A stretch of DNA of 64,000 bases, from assembly GCA_003225055.1 (NCBI GenBank), contig QIAU01000183.1:1-64000 (forward strand), in the 5' to 3' direction. The position numbers and the translations under genes were made by a program. The DNA comes from Acidobacteriota bacterium (GTDB taxonomy: Bacteria > Acidobacteriota > Terriglobia > Terriglobales > Acidobacteriaceae). Each line of letters opens with the position of its first letter. Position 1 is the stretch's first letter. Below, piece after piece: positions 1-9,415 of the stretch. The notes beneath the pieces are model-generated. The model did not search any database. It saw only the letters and a list, made by a program, of their open reading frames with translations, and had not been told where the DNA came from.

Positions 1-649
1 AAAACTTGAATTGGGAGAGATCGAGCCCATGATAAATACAATGAAGTTTGCCATTAGCTGCCGCCCCGATCTGCGTCGACAGATAGCGCCGGTTGTACTC
101 GGTGCACGTGATCACCGCCCGAGCACGCTGGGCCTCAGCTCGAAGAAGCTCAGGCGGCGTCTTGACGTAAATGTCCTTGGCGTGAGCCGTAAAAGTGTAG
201 GGAATTCCGGTGAGCTGATGAGTAAACATCGCCACGAGGGCCGGGTCATGGGCAAAGTGCGCATGAAGATGAGTCAACGGTTCCCGGGAAAGTATCTCGG
301 CTAGATAACTCGCCTGGAAGAAGCATCGGAGAACACCCCACCGACCATAGCGCAGTGCCCGAAGTATGGTTCGACAGCCGCGGATAGGTCGCCTGAAAAA
401 TAAGCGGATACTAGCCTGCAAAATGGGTTTCCCGCTGTGCTTAATCGAGAGGTAGGTTACCCGCGCACGCACCTGCGCCACTCTGGCGTGAACCGGCTCG
501 TCGTTCGGATCCTTCACGGAAAAAATCCGCAGCCGCGCCCCCCGCCGTTCCACCGCAATCACCTCGTTCAGGATAAAAGTTTCCGACAGCCGCGGCCAGC
601 CGCTGACGACATATCCGACCGTGCGGTTCTGATTAGGCCGCGGATTCAT
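1..649 (-). CDS. Glycosyltransferase family 4, N-terminal part (runs off window)
   Basis: The frame stays open from an ATG at 649 to the window edge, giving 216 residues. The N-terminus reads GYVVSGWPRLSETFILNEV, followed by LHAHFAHDPALVAM near residues 128-141 and ITCTEYNRRYL near 180-190. This is the donor-independent N-terminal Rossmann half of GT4 enzymes of the WcaL/exopolysaccharide type. The catalytic C-terminal half lies outside the window. The start overlaps the end of the upstream gene by 17 bp, so the two are probably translationally coupled. The likely role is transfer of a sugar from a nucleotide-sugar during polysaccharide synthesis at the cytoplasmic face of the membrane. The family call is firm; the acceptor and sugar are unknown. 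Confidence 0.85.
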   Translation of the reverse strand, partial: MNPRPNQNRTVGYVVSGWPRLSETFILNEVIAVERRGARLRIFSVKDPNDEPVHARVAQVRARVTYLSIKHSGKPILQASIRLFFRRPIRGCRTILRALRYGRWGVLRCFFQASYLAEILSREPLTHLHAHFAHDPALVAMFTHQLTGIPYTFTAHAKDIYVKTPPELLRAEAQRARAVITCTEYNRRYLSTQIGAAANGKLHCIYHGLDLSQFKF

Positions 650-2015
650 ACACTCGCTGTCCGAGAAGTTCCGAGAGATGGACAGCCGCACGCGCGGCGC
701 CGTCCAACTGGATGGCTTCGTCGTCAACGGGGTAATCGTCTCGCTCTAAGGCTGCCATCACCCGTTTCGCCAAAAGCTTCGGAGATAGGTCCTGGGGATG
801 AATCATGTCGATCAGTCCGCGCTCCGCAAAGTACTTAGCACGCATGATCTGTTCGGCGCTTGGGCCGGCACGTGGCAGCACCAAGGACTTCTTCCTCAAA
901 CGCAGAACCTCGCATAGCGAGTTGTACCCCGCCATCGTGATCACAAGGTCTGCGGCGTTCATGTAGTTTAAGTTGTCGAACACGTGGCTCAACATTCGGA
1001 CTTTCAGTCCCTCTGCCTGTATTTGAAGACGCGCTTTCTGTTCGGGATCCATAAGGGGACCGGCGATGAGGATGACTTCACAGGGAGGGTCCTGTCCGAA
1101 GAGCTGAAGAGCGTCTAAGCACACTTGCAGCATTGGGTAGCCATCTCTCCCTCCCCCTGCCGTGACCACGACCAACTTGTCCTTTCGGATTTCTAGCTCC
1201 TCACGCATTTGCTTTCTGGTTTTGTGAGGCTCGTCCGAGCAGATGTACCCGCAGTATGTGATCTTTCCGGGGAACTCGACATCCAACCCGTACTGCGATG
1301 CCGTATCGAACACACTAGGACAACCGTAAATAAGAACCTCGTCGTAATGGTTGCGGATAGCCCTATAGATATTCTCGCGGCGCCAGAGCTCGCGGACGGT
1401 GTCCGGAGCGTTGACGATGTCCCTCAGCCCAAGGACAGTGCGGGGAGGATCTTCGCGTTCGCGGAACATCTGCAACGTGGGTAGGAGTTCTGCCCAAACT
1501 CCAGTGGGTACGTGATCGACCAGGAAGAGGTCTGGCCGAAAGACTTCGGCTGCTTTCTGGATCATGGAAGCACGAAGGCCCTTCATTTTCTCCGGGCTTA
1601 TGCGGAGATTGAGAGGGTGCCAGTCTTCGGCAGCGACTTTGACAATGGAAGGAACTTTGATGAAGTCGACCCCTGCTTGTGAACCAAAAAAGCTCCCCAC
1701 TGAGCACCCCACTAGCAGGAGCACGTTTGACCCTGGCCTCTGGCGAACGAACCGAGCGGCGATATTAGTGTTCCTGCGAAGATGTCCCAATCCGAAACCG
1801 TCGTGAGAATAGGCCATTACGCAGACAGGATCACTATCTCCTATGTCCTTTCGTAGGGGATAGGTTGACAATGCTGAATTTAGTTGTTCACCAACAAATG
1901 GTTGAGAGTTCAAGCTGTCCTCCTCCGGACCTTCCGTCGATCTTCTTCCGGGCTTGGCATCGTTTGCGTCCCCCCAGGAAATGTCTCCTAGCGGGCGGTA
2001 GGCGACGCTTTTCAA
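633..2015 (-). CDS. MurG-like glycosyltransferase (COG4671 type)
   Basis: 460 codons from a TTG at 2015. The conserved part begins near residue 62 (VCVMAYSHDGFGLGHLRRN), which resembles the N-terminal loop of predicted glycosyltransferases in the GT28/MurG-like superfamily. The C-terminal half holds VVTAGGGRDGY and a donor-site-like ADLVITMAGYNSLCEVL stretch. The first 60 residues look unconserved and no ribosome binding site precedes the TTG, so the true start may be internal. It overlaps the GT4 gene downstream, which suggests a small polysaccharide or glycolipid operon. The substrate is not known. Confidence 0.8.
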   Translation of the reverse strand: MKSVAYRPLGDISWGDANDAKPGRRSTEGPEEDSLNSQPFVGEQLNSALSTYPLRKDIGDSDPVCVMAYSHDGFGLGHLRRNTNIAARFVRQRPGSNVLLLVGCSVGSFFGSQAGVDFIKVPSIVKVAAEDWHPLNLRISPEKMKGLRASMIQKAAEVFRPDLFLVDHVPTGVWAELLPTLQMFREREDPPRTVLGLRDIVNAPDTVRELWRRENIYRAIRNHYDEVLIYGCPSVFDTASQYGLDVEFPGKITYCGYICSDEPHKTRKQMREELEIRKDKLVVVTAGGGRDGYPMLQVCLDALQLFGQDPPCEVILIAGPLMDPEQKARLQIQAEGLKVRMLSHVFDNLNYMNAADLVITMAGYNSLCEVLRLRKKSLVLPRAGPSAEQIMRAKYFAERGLIDMIHPQDLSPKLLAKRVMAALERDDYPVDDEAIQLDGAARAAVHLSELLGQRVYESAA

Positions 2016-2990
2016 AAGCTCGCAGTTATGCCTGACACCCTGGAATTTTCATAAGAAATTAATCCACCCTTAATGCCTGTGAAACATTTTGCTGGTACAA
2101 AAGATCCTGAGACTCGAGTTATGCGTACGCCTCTCTGTGGATACTCAGTTTCGGGTGGAGTTGTGACCCTCACGGTTTCGTATGTCGGGTTTATGGCGTT
2201 GACTAACACCGCGAGTTCGAAAAGGTCGAAGGCGGACTGTGGCGTGCAGACCCATCAGGTCTACGCGGCGAATAGACAACTCCGCCCTCTCAGTCCCATT
2301 CCCCCCTACCACTCACTGCTCAGGAGTGCGAACTGCTTCGGGCTTTCTGCCGACGTCGCGAAAGCGATGTAGTTTCCCTTTGTTTGCCAGCGTGAATTTA
2401 TGGGACGCGGGAGCAGTTGACAATCAGGTAAGGACCTTATTTCCGGCAGCGAATTCCTCTATCGCTCTCCACAGACGGCACCGGCTTGCCTAAGAGGGGT
2501 AGTAAGGCCTCGGTCTTCGAGTTGCTATGCGACGGACTTTTCATGACGAGAATGCGTCTGAATAGCCCTGGCAACGAGCTTCAGCACGGACTGTTACTAC
2601 AAGGGAATGGTGGCGCATAGTCCCGCGCCCTTGGCCACAGGTATTAACCGCTCCGCCCACTCTCCGCCCACTCAGTCACAATGCTGAATGTGTCCATCCC
2701 TTCGGCCTTGGGTAGGCCCCCCTCGCACATTTGGGAGCCTCATTTTCACCCCTACTGCACACACCGGTCGTGGCGCCGAGGCGACCTCCACGTAGGGAGC
2801 TGGACTTCATCCATTAGTTCAGCATTGCCCGCCCCCTAATGTCAATTACCGCCATGGCCTACCGCCATGGCCTACCTCGGACGCTTAGCCGTAACTAAGT
2901 AACCAGAATCTGTTTCTCATTTTTGGCTAGTCCTTATTGTCTACGTAAATTGACTAGCCCAAATTTACTACTACGATCGGCCGCTGGGCC
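2016..2990. other. Gene-poor stretch
   Basis: No frame here has a convincing start, ribosome binding site or family motif. A 13-bp direct repeat (CGCCATGGCCTAC twice) lies near 2852-2877. The stretch leads into a transposase fossil. Confidence 0.5.
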
Positions 2991-3009
2991 TGATCAGGAA
3001 TGCCCGTGA

Positions 3010-3415
3010 GGCGAGAAGGCCGATTCATGTGAAGCCCGCCGTTTCGTGGTGGCGCCAAGATTCCCTAGCGAGAGAATAAGAGGAGTTGGGTTCGATACAG
3101 AGTAAGGGATCGTAGGATCGTTTGCCGCGATAGCGGGGATTGTAGCCGAACCGCAGCGCCATCCTGATGTCCAAACACGGTCACGACCGTGCTCTCGACG
3201 TCGAAAATAAGACGCGAGCGGGGTTGGGGCTGATTAATAAAATGTTGTAGTAGTCGGTCATTGACGCGATGAATCTGCTCCCAAAAACCGCGTAGTGCCT
3301 GGAGTTAAGAAGCGACGCAAGGTTTGCGGATCGGGAAAGTTTGGCAAACCGGTGAGATACTGGAACGTACCATTGGAACGTAGGAATGATGCGGTCTCGA
3401 TACGATCCAGCTCCT
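3010..3415 (-). pseudogene. IS1380-family transposase fossil
   Basis: Conceptual translation across three frames recovers an ordered IS1380-type transposase. LDRIETASFLRSNGTFQYL and LTGLPNFPDPQTLRRFL come first, then after a frameshift RVNDRLLQHF and RSRLIFDVESTVVTVFGHQ. After another frameshift comes GYNPRYRGKRSYDPLL. The FDVEST-VVTVFG stretch carries the first catalytic Asp in the family. The C-terminal part and both ends are missing and no intact reading frame remains, so it cannot make transposase. No inverted repeats were identified. Confidence 0.85.
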
Positions 3416-3866
3416 AGCATATTGAGGAAATCCTACCGAAATGTTAGGAATTCCTCAAAGAGGTAGAAACCGAGTCGAAGGTGCGTCAATAGAGGCTTTC
3501 CCGGCCTTCAAGAGGACCAGAATGCGCCGGATTTGAGAAATAGAAGATCATATGATATTTACCAGGCCCGGGGTCTGCTCGCAAAGGCCAGTAAGGACAC
3601 GATGAAACACAATACAGTGGACCGCGAGTGTCCGCGACTCCGCCGCCGCTGAACCCACGATCAACGTGCTAGCGGTGGCTCCGTTGCCTTGGACGCACAC
3701 ACGCCCGCTCTAAACGCTCTCCTTAGATTCCTAGATTCTGACGGCTTCTAGTAAAAACAACAGCGTGTGAACTGGAAAGCGTTAAAGTCACTCAGCGGTG
3801 AGGTATTGCGGTGCTTTCGCAGGGTCCCTTGTCCCCTTAGCAGATCCCTCCATCGCCGGACAAGGG
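3416..3866. other. Non-coding stretch
   Basis: No supported gene. It lies between two fossils and has no recognisable motif. Confidence 0.4.
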
Positions 3867-4000
3867 TCACGTCGTTGAAGATCCAAACACGAGATCGAGG
3901 CCCGCAGCCTCGACGAACGCCCGGAAATCCCCGTCTCGCGTCAGGAGAGGAATGCCCCGGTCAATACAGCCATAGCTGGGTGCTGAGTCGCGCGTGCTCG
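3867..4000 (-). pseudogene. PIN-domain toxin C-terminal fragment
   Basis: One frame ending at a TGA (3867-3869) reads CIDRGIPLLTRDGDFRAFVEA followed by AGLDLVFGSS. This matches the last strand-helix-strand of VapC-type PIN ribonucleases (the LLTRDxDF motif). The N-terminal acidic residues are absent and no partner antitoxin is visible, so it is a scrap of a former toxin gene. Confidence 0.6.
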
Positions 4001-4097
4001 GCGGTGGCGCTTCCCCCGCGTCGTCCGTGATTCTGCCGCACATACGGAGAATAGGTCCTTGGCCTAATTCCGCGTCGGCACCCGGCTGGCTTGATCT

Positions 4098-4535
4098 TCA
4101 CTGCTTTTGAACTATAAAAATCCTGTGCTTTCCCGAATTTGTTTGAATCGCGAGGACCTCGCTCCCGCCATTGGCGATGGTCATTTCAAAGTGTGACTCA
4201 TAGCCGTTCCTCTCGATGACGGCGACGGAGCCGGTACAGTCGGGATTGACAATATACGCTCCCGTGAAGGGGATTCCGCGCTCGATATGTCCATTACCGT
4301 TCGCAGTGAAAGAGCCGGAGAGTATTCCGTCCCCGGAAAACAAAATTGTTCCAACAAAAACAACTGGGGCGAAGCCGGTATTGCTGCCTGCTTTGCGAAC
4401 AGTGTCCAATCCGTTGCCTGAAAAACCATAGGTACCGGCTAGGGTAGCGGCCGCACATTCGCCCTCAGCTCGCACCTTGAGTGCAATAGCTAGGACCAGC
4501 AGAGTGACAACCAGAACGATTCTTGTGGCGATCAT
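4098..4535 (-). CDS. Secreted beta-barrel-like hypothetical protein
   Basis: 145 residues with a clear Sec signal peptide (MIATRIVLVVTLLVLAIALKVRA). The mature part reads TLAGTYGFSGNGLDT, then FSGDGILSGSFTANGNGHI, then GAYIVNPDCTGSVAVIE. These Gly/Thr-rich strands recur in a common acidobacterial secreted family of unknown function. A GGAG site sits 6-9 bp before the ATG. It is probably periplasmic or extracellular. No catalytic motif is visible. Confidence 0.8.
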   Translation of the reverse strand: MIATRIVLVVTLLVLAIALKVRAEGECAAATLAGTYGFSGNGLDTVRKAGSNTGFAPVVFVGTILFSGDGILSGSFTANGNGHIERGIPFTGAYIVNPDCTGSVAVIERNGYESHFEMTIANGGSEVLAIQTNSGKHRIFIVQKQ

Positions 4536-5057
4536 GGTCCTTCTCCTGCAATGCCTTGAATTTGAAAGAGGCCGTGGTCAGCTCCTTCATGTGCGGCTGA
4601 ACGTCGGGGAGCCCGCTTGACCCCGAAAACACACGAACTCTTCTACCAACAATTTGGCGAGGGGGGAGCTAGAGAATGGCCGGTACAGCTTCGAGGCGAC
4701 TACCGGTGTTGAATTGAAGGAGCCCCCACAACTCGACCGCTTGAGAAACGAAGTATACACCGGCAGGCAACAAGCCGCGCTTATGCGGAGCGAATGACAG
4801 ACCTCAGGGCGCATTCTCCGTCCCCCTCGGGTTGTGAGCGCAGGAGGAGCGGCACTTCGACACTTCGACACCGTCAGGCTTGACCGCGCAAAAGATGGCG
4901 TAGTTCTCTCCAGGAAGACGAGTTGTGGGTCCCGGTCGCGGTTTGTTTCCACGCTTGCCCGCCGAGCTGTACGAAGTTCCCCGTGCCATGGGGTTCCTTA
5001 TCCGATGGAGCGTAAAATCTCGCTCGCCCTTTTAGGGTGGGGATATAAGCGACTCGG
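4536..5057. other. Non-coding stretch
   Basis: No supported gene. The right part, next to the IS200 fossil, has a short CCACCCTAAAAGGGCGAGCG segment with a CCCT/AGGG hairpin typical of the subterminal hairpin of IS200/IS605 elements. Confidence 0.4.
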
Positions 5058-5458
5058 TTAAGTCGGTGTCTTCTGAGATTCTATGTACTGCTTGAGGAGG
5101 CGGATTGGCGCTCCTCCACAGGTTGCAGCCAAGTAGGGAGGTGACCAAAAGTACTCCCTTCCCGTATTGGTGGGCCAGATCAGGTCTTGCGCTTCGTAGT
5201 AGCCTGCTGGAAACCCCCTTTAAGTGCTAACCATTGCCGATACCGAGTGTTGGGGCGGGTAGTGGATTAGCCGACGGACATGTCGGCCTCTCCCTCCATC
5301 TCCCCAAGCTGAGCCTCGAAGTCGGCACAAACCTTCGCAAAGATTAGCCGTAGGCTGTGGATGGCCGCTCCATCGCACCCTTTTGTGCGGTATTTGGTGA
5401 GGAAGACCAAATGTACATGCATCTGAAAAACACAGTGTCTACCGTGTCGAATATCGTT
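5058..5458 (-). pseudogene. IS200/IS605-family TnpA transposase, frameshifted
   Basis: The N-terminal part reads DIRHGRHCVFQMHVHLVFLT then KYRTKG and VCADFEAQLGEMEGEAD. After frameshifts the other frames give GVSSRLLRSARPDL and then YFWSPPYLAATCGGAP followed by LLKQYIESQKTPT and a stop. This order matches the small Y1 HUH transposase of IS200. Its HUH motif is recognisable as HVHLVF, and the catalytic Tyr would sit in the QYIESQ helix. The DHVHLL segment is lost to the frameshift, so the gene is dead. No TnpB follows. Confidence 0.85.
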
Positions 5459-5461
5459 GAC

Positions 5462-5503
5462 AAACGGGGTGTCAGCAAGGACCTGGCGGCGAAAACCGCC
5501 GGA
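5462..5503 (+). pseudogene. Group II intron reverse-transcriptase scrap
   Basis: Fourteen codons read KRGVSKDLAAKTAG. They are nearly identical to the C-terminal segment KRGVSKDLAAQTAG of the intact intron protein at 54,841-56,232. Similarity stops on both sides, and on the left it abuts the IS200 fossil. It looks like a recombination scar from an older intron copy. Confidence 0.65.
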
Positions 5504-5506
5504 CAT

Positions 5507-5867
5507 CGAGGAGCCGGGATCATCCTTGCGCTTTGCTATGAACCACAGCCGGGAGTTGCGGAATCGTTTTGTCCCGCCGGAATGCTTCTGCAGTGTGTGT
5601 TAGATGAGCCGCACTTCTCTACTGCCGTCGACTACCGTCCACTGCCATTTTCTGCCTTCAAGGCACATTCTCTCCTCCTCCTCCTCCCTCTTGGGAAGCA
5701 TAAAGCTGCAGTTACTGCAATTTTATGGGTAAAGTTGCAATCACGTCGGTTGAGAACCGCAGGTTCATGACTTGCTGCTGTCCGCGGAAATTGCATCATG
5801 TTGGCGTAAGCGGCTGGCGGGGCGCTTACTTCGATTTGAGGTGCGGCGGGCATCGACGCGGGAGGAA
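5507..5867. other. Non-coding stretch
   Basis: No supported gene. On the minus strand a Pro-rich reading frame may be the decayed tail of the STN-like gene that begins at 6440, but the link is weak. Confidence 0.35.
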
Positions 5868-6068
5868 CTAGGATGATTGGCGTCCCCACTTCAACGTCCC
5901 ACACCTTCGTCGCCGCCGGTCTGCGCGATCAGCAGGACGACCTTCGCGATGGCAGCCGGGGGGCCGCATCCGCCGGGGGTGGGGAAGAGGGTTTCGCTCT
6001 TGCCGTGGGTTAAGGCATGACCTGGATGGCTCGGATAGCAGTAAATCCGCGACCCCGCCCACAATGAC

Positions 6069-6440
6069 CTAGTTCATATGCGACCCCTCGAGCAGTGCAG
6101 CGATAAGCTGCGCTGGAGGCTGTGGTCCGAGATACACGGTGACACGCTCGTTCAGCGTGGGCGCCTCAACCACAGCGCCAGGGGAATCGCGCACCCCGTC
6201 GATGATTTCGCGTAACGTAGCGTTCTTGGCGGCGACAGTAAGCAACCCATTTTGGAATGAACCAAGAACCGCGGGCGCTGGAGCTGGCTGGGGTCGGTCC
6301 ACAACCTCAGAAGGGAGTGGCTTTGCCTTCTGTCTCCTGTAAACCGGACGGGTGCGCGGCACGGCGGAGGACGACGGTTTCGCTGCCGCCGTCCCGCCTA
6401 CGATACAAACCGCGCAGGCAATCGCGAGCGCTCGTTTCAT
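6069..6440 (-). CDS. Secreted STN-like protein, cut by an in-frame stop
   Basis: 123 residues from the ATG at 6440, with a signal peptide (MKRALAIACAVCIVGGTAAA) and a Pro-rich linker. A C-terminal fold reads LLTVAAKNATLREIIDGVRD ... VTVYLGPQPPAQLIAALLEG, like the secretin/TonB N-terminal short domain. Reading stops at GSHMN-TAG. The next codons in the same frame (VIVGGVADLLLSE) continue the usual family sequence, so the TAG probably replaced a Tyr codon and the natural protein was longer. It starts 19 bp after the BamE-like gene, in one operon. Confidence 0.65.
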   Translation of the reverse strand: MKRALAIACAVCIVGGTAAAKPSSSAVPRTRPVYRRQKAKPLPSEVVDRPQPAPAPAVLGSFQNGLLTVAAKNATLREIIDGVRDSPGAVVEAPTLNERVTVYLGPQPPAQLIAALLEGSHMN

Positions 6441-6459
6441 TGCTGGAACCTGCTGTCTT

Positions 6460-6843
6460 CTAGTGCTCGTGAGTCGCCTTCGGAGGCGGAGCAGCGGCCA
6501 GCACGATGATCGCGCCCTTGGCCGGAGTCTTGGCAATCATGCGTGCTATGCCGGCCTCGTCATACTCAATGCTGATCCTGAACACACCACCGGCCTCATG
6601 GCCCAGGTATTCCCAAATTTCCTGGTAGTCGATGGGATTGCAGTCTCCATAGTTGACGGTGCGCCAGGGGACGCCAAGCAGTTCCGTCACCTGCGCCCTG
6701 TTCGAGCTACCGACCTTGATTTTCGAAACCATACCCAGGGTGATGTCTTTGGGAGTGATCTTTGAGATTGCGGGAGCGTCTGACGCGAGCGCGAGGCAAG
6801 ACAGCAACACGAAGCTCAACCCTAACATCCCTTTAAACTTCAT
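6460..6843 (-). CDS. BamE/SmpA-like small lipoprotein or secreted protein
   Basis: 127 residues. The N-terminus has a hydrophobic signal ending LSFVLLSCLALAS, where LLSC could serve as a lipobox. The core, ITLGMVSKIKVGSSNRAQVTELLGVP followed by a Tyr/Asp-rich strand and IWEYLGHEAGGVFRISIEYD, resembles the beta-alpha-beta fold of BamE/SmpA proteins. Those assist outer-membrane protein assembly. It probably sits at the outer membrane. The BamE similarity is structural-pattern level, so an outer-membrane assembly role is only a suggestion. Confidence 0.7.
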   Translation of the reverse strand: MKFKGMLGLSFVLLSCLALASDAPAISKITPKDITLGMVSKIKVGSSNRAQVTELLGVPWRTVNYGDCNPIDYQEIWEYLGHEAGGVFRISIEYDEAGIARMIAKTPAKGAIIVLAAAPPPKATHEH

Positions 6844-6909
6844 GAGTGCGCACCTCCCGAACTCACGGTCCGTACCGTGAAACGGATGACAGCCCCGAGT
6901 CAGGAACGA

Positions 6910-8781
6910 TCAGTGTTTCGCTACCTCATCACCTAACCCCGCGGCCGCTGCCTCGCCGGTGAGCTTCAGAATGTGCATTCCAGTGCCGGCACGGTCTGCG
7001 ATGTAGATATACCCGCGATCATCGAGTTCAACATTGTTAGTTTGGATCGCGTGCACCGAGTGATTGTCCCTGCCCGTGTTCGCGAAAGTGCAGCCGGGGC
7101 CAGGCGAAGGCCCGCCTCCTGACCCGCAGCCCGTATCGTTCGGCGCGGGGATGAAATAAGCAATCGGGCGCGCATCGTCGGGGTTGCGGATATCGAACAC
7201 ACGCACGCCGCCAGCAAACCAGGAGATGATCGCCAGTCTGCCGTAGTACGGCGGGTAGAACAGCTCTGAGGAGGCATGGGCGCCGAAGCGTCCGCCCTGG
7301 TTGCAGAACGTATTCTGGTTAAGTGGGGGAGTATCCTGCGGCGTGAGGCTGGCCTGATACACACCGGAGGACGCGCAATTCGAAGTGCCACACGCCTGCC
7401 CCGCGCTACCGGTCAACCCGTTGGACACGACATGGAACATGCCGTCGAAGCCGTCGGGAACATCCAGGAATGTCCGCGCCGGATCATTGGGATTCAACGA
7501 AATCAGTTTTGCCTTCGCTTCGTCGGTGATGTCATAGAGCCAGGCGGCGTGGGGTGCGCTTCCAGCGCTACATTCGTTGCCGCCTTCCTCTGATACCACG
7601 AGGAGAATGTTACGAGCCTTCCCATCCTCCTCCCCAAAGATGGGGAAGGAACTGTGCCCGCCCTGCAGGCCCAATCCCGGCAGTGAGAAGAATCCCGTTT
7701 GCGGCGCCAGCATTTCCGCCTCGGTAGGACTCTTGGCACAGTTGGCCGATGCGCCGGGAAGCGTGCAGCCTTTCAGCACCTTCTCGCGGTCATAAATTCC
7801 AACCACACCATTGCCGCCTACGCCAAAGGGCATGTAAATGCGATTACCGCCTGAAATTGGTCCATGGATTCCGGTCGGCGGAGTGACCAGCCCTTCGACA
7901 GTGGATCCCAAGTTAGGTTGCTGGCCGACAAAACCGAAATCTCGGACATACTCTGGATTGGCCGGGTCATGCAGGTTGTAAATCTTAACGTGCTGGTTGG
8001 AACCGCTCTGGTGCCAGCCGGGCGCCAAATCGGGCCTCGGTGACGCCAGGGAACTATCGTTGGCTACCAGGTAGGCGATTCCTGAGTAGCACTCCCACCA
8101 GTTCTTGTGAGTGTTGGTGAGTTGGGTCACGACGGTGGTCAGCAACACAGGGTTCGCAGGGTCGGTAACGTCAAAAATCTGGTGTGATTCCTGCCCTGGG
8201 TTGGCGGACCCGGAGGAGTTGCCATTGCTGCGCAGCAGGTAATACCGACCCTGTTTGCGTGCAGCCTCCTCGGCGCTGTTGGATGGCAACCAGTCACCGC
8301 TGCAGACATGGGCCATCTGGTTGCCGGCTGCATCGATCGAGCCGCCGGGTCCCGGGATGTGCGCGAGATAAACCGGGTGTGCTGGGTCGGTGACGTCGAG
8401 AAGCGAAGTTCCGTTAGTTTCGACCTTGCCGTTCAAGCGATTGATCCCGGTCCCGGCATGATGAGCCATATAGGCGATGTAACGATTGCCCTGATGAGCA
8501 ACCAGCGGCTGGTAGGTCGAACGGCCGTCAAGAGTGTCGTATCCCACCAATGCCATATTCCATGCGGACTGCGCCGTTCTGCCGTCGGGCAACAGATTTG
8601 GGGCGGGAGGGGTTATGTGCGGCCTCTTTCCGTGATCAAAATGTGCGGTTGGGACATTTGGACCGTAAGGCGGGTAGTCCTGCGCCATCATGTAAACCGG
8701 TACCAGAGTGACGAGCAGGAGCAACAGGAACAGCATTCGGGACCGAAGGGTTCGGGCTAGAGACAATCTGGAGTTGGACAT
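6910..8781 (-). CDS. LVIVD-repeat secreted protein
   Basis: 623 residues with a signal peptide (LRSRMLFLLLLLVTLVPVYMMA) and a GGAGG site before the ATG. The body carries repeated blade-like segments in which a name is tied to a value: SLLDVTDPAHPVYLAHI, QIFDVTDPANPVLLTTV, KIYNLHDPANPEYV and VRVFDIRNPDDARPIAYF. These are LVIVD-type beta-propeller repeats. Such proteins are exported and bind or display ligands. No catalytic site is seen. The ligand is unknown. Confidence 0.85.
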   Translation of the reverse strand: MSNSRLSLARTLRSRMLFLLLLLVTLVPVYMMAQDYPPYGPNVPTAHFDHGKRPHITPPAPNLLPDGRTAQSAWNMALVGYDTLDGRSTYQPLVAHQGNRYIAYMAHHAGTGINRLNGKVETNGTSLLDVTDPAHPVYLAHIPGPGGSIDAAGNQMAHVCSGDWLPSNSAEEAARKQGRYYLLRSNGNSSGSANPGQESHQIFDVTDPANPVLLTTVVTQLTNTHKNWWECYSGIAYLVANDSSLASPRPDLAPGWHQSGSNQHVKIYNLHDPANPEYVRDFGFVGQQPNLGSTVEGLVTPPTGIHGPISGGNRIYMPFGVGGNGVVGIYDREKVLKGCTLPGASANCAKSPTEAEMLAPQTGFFSLPGLGLQGGHSSFPIFGEEDGKARNILLVVSEEGGNECSAGSAPHAAWLYDITDEAKAKLISLNPNDPARTFLDVPDGFDGMFHVVSNGLTGSAGQACGTSNCASSGVYQASLTPQDTPPLNQNTFCNQGGRFGAHASSELFYPPYYGRLAIISWFAGGVRVFDIRNPDDARPIAYFIPAPNDTGCGSGGGPSPGPGCTFANTGRDNHSVHAIQTNNVELDDRGYIYIADRAGTGMHILKLTGEAAAAGLGDEVAKH

Positions 8782-9093
8782 ATTTCCTCCGTTGTACCCT
8801 GCGAAGGGGACACGCAGTGCGATTGTGGGGCGTTAGCGAGACTCAACATTCAGAACGACTCGAGCTACCAAACCGCATGCCGTTTTGAGATGTGGCTCCC
8901 CTAAAAGTATTGGTTGAGAGAAAAAAGCCAGAATGATTCGGGCCTGGAACTGCGCTCCGCCACGGATTGGCGGTGCCCCGCTCCTAAAAACGGGCCAAAG
9001 TCTATGCAGAGCTCGCCAGCTTGTCAACCAACGCAACGTAAAGTACGTAAAGTTTTGTAAACGCCACGCGGATTTCCGCAGCCCGCGCTGTCC
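8782..9093. other. Intergenic region
   Basis: Contains the promoter side of the LVIVD gene. No supported gene or structure was seen. Confidence 0.4.
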
Positions 9094-9270
9094 ATGAGGA
9101 GTGCCATCATCCAGACCGTACTCCTGCTTGTTGTGACCGCAACCTTGCTCGGGCAGACAGCGCAGCCACCTGAGTTGACCCCACTCAAAAATGCGGTCTC
9201 GGTCACGATATTTAATAGCAGTGTTGTCTCATCCCGACGCGAGTGCATTGGTGCCTGTCACTCGAATTGA
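9094..9270 (+). CDS. Short putative secreted peptide
   Basis: 58 codons from ATG. The first 22 residues (RSAIIQTVLLLVVTATLLG then QTAQ) form a good Sec signal peptide with a plausible cleavage site. The rest (PPELTPLKNAVSVTIFNSS ... ECIGACHSN) is short and ends in two Cys. No clear ribosome binding site precedes it. It may be a real small exported protein or the 5' remnant of a longer gene. Confidence 0.35.
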   Translation: MRSAIIQTVLLLVVTATLLGQTAQPPELTPLKNAVSVTIFNSSVVSSRRECIGACHSN

Positions 9271-9415
9271 GTTGGCAGGTCTTGAGGCTTGAGATAGAGA
9301 ACACGACACCTGTGCCTGTCATCGTCGCGGTTGATGTACGCTATACTTCCCACCTGTCTTAGCGAGGGGTTTTCAAACAACTGGAGGAGGCGTCGACACA
9401 AGGAGAGTGGCGGGC

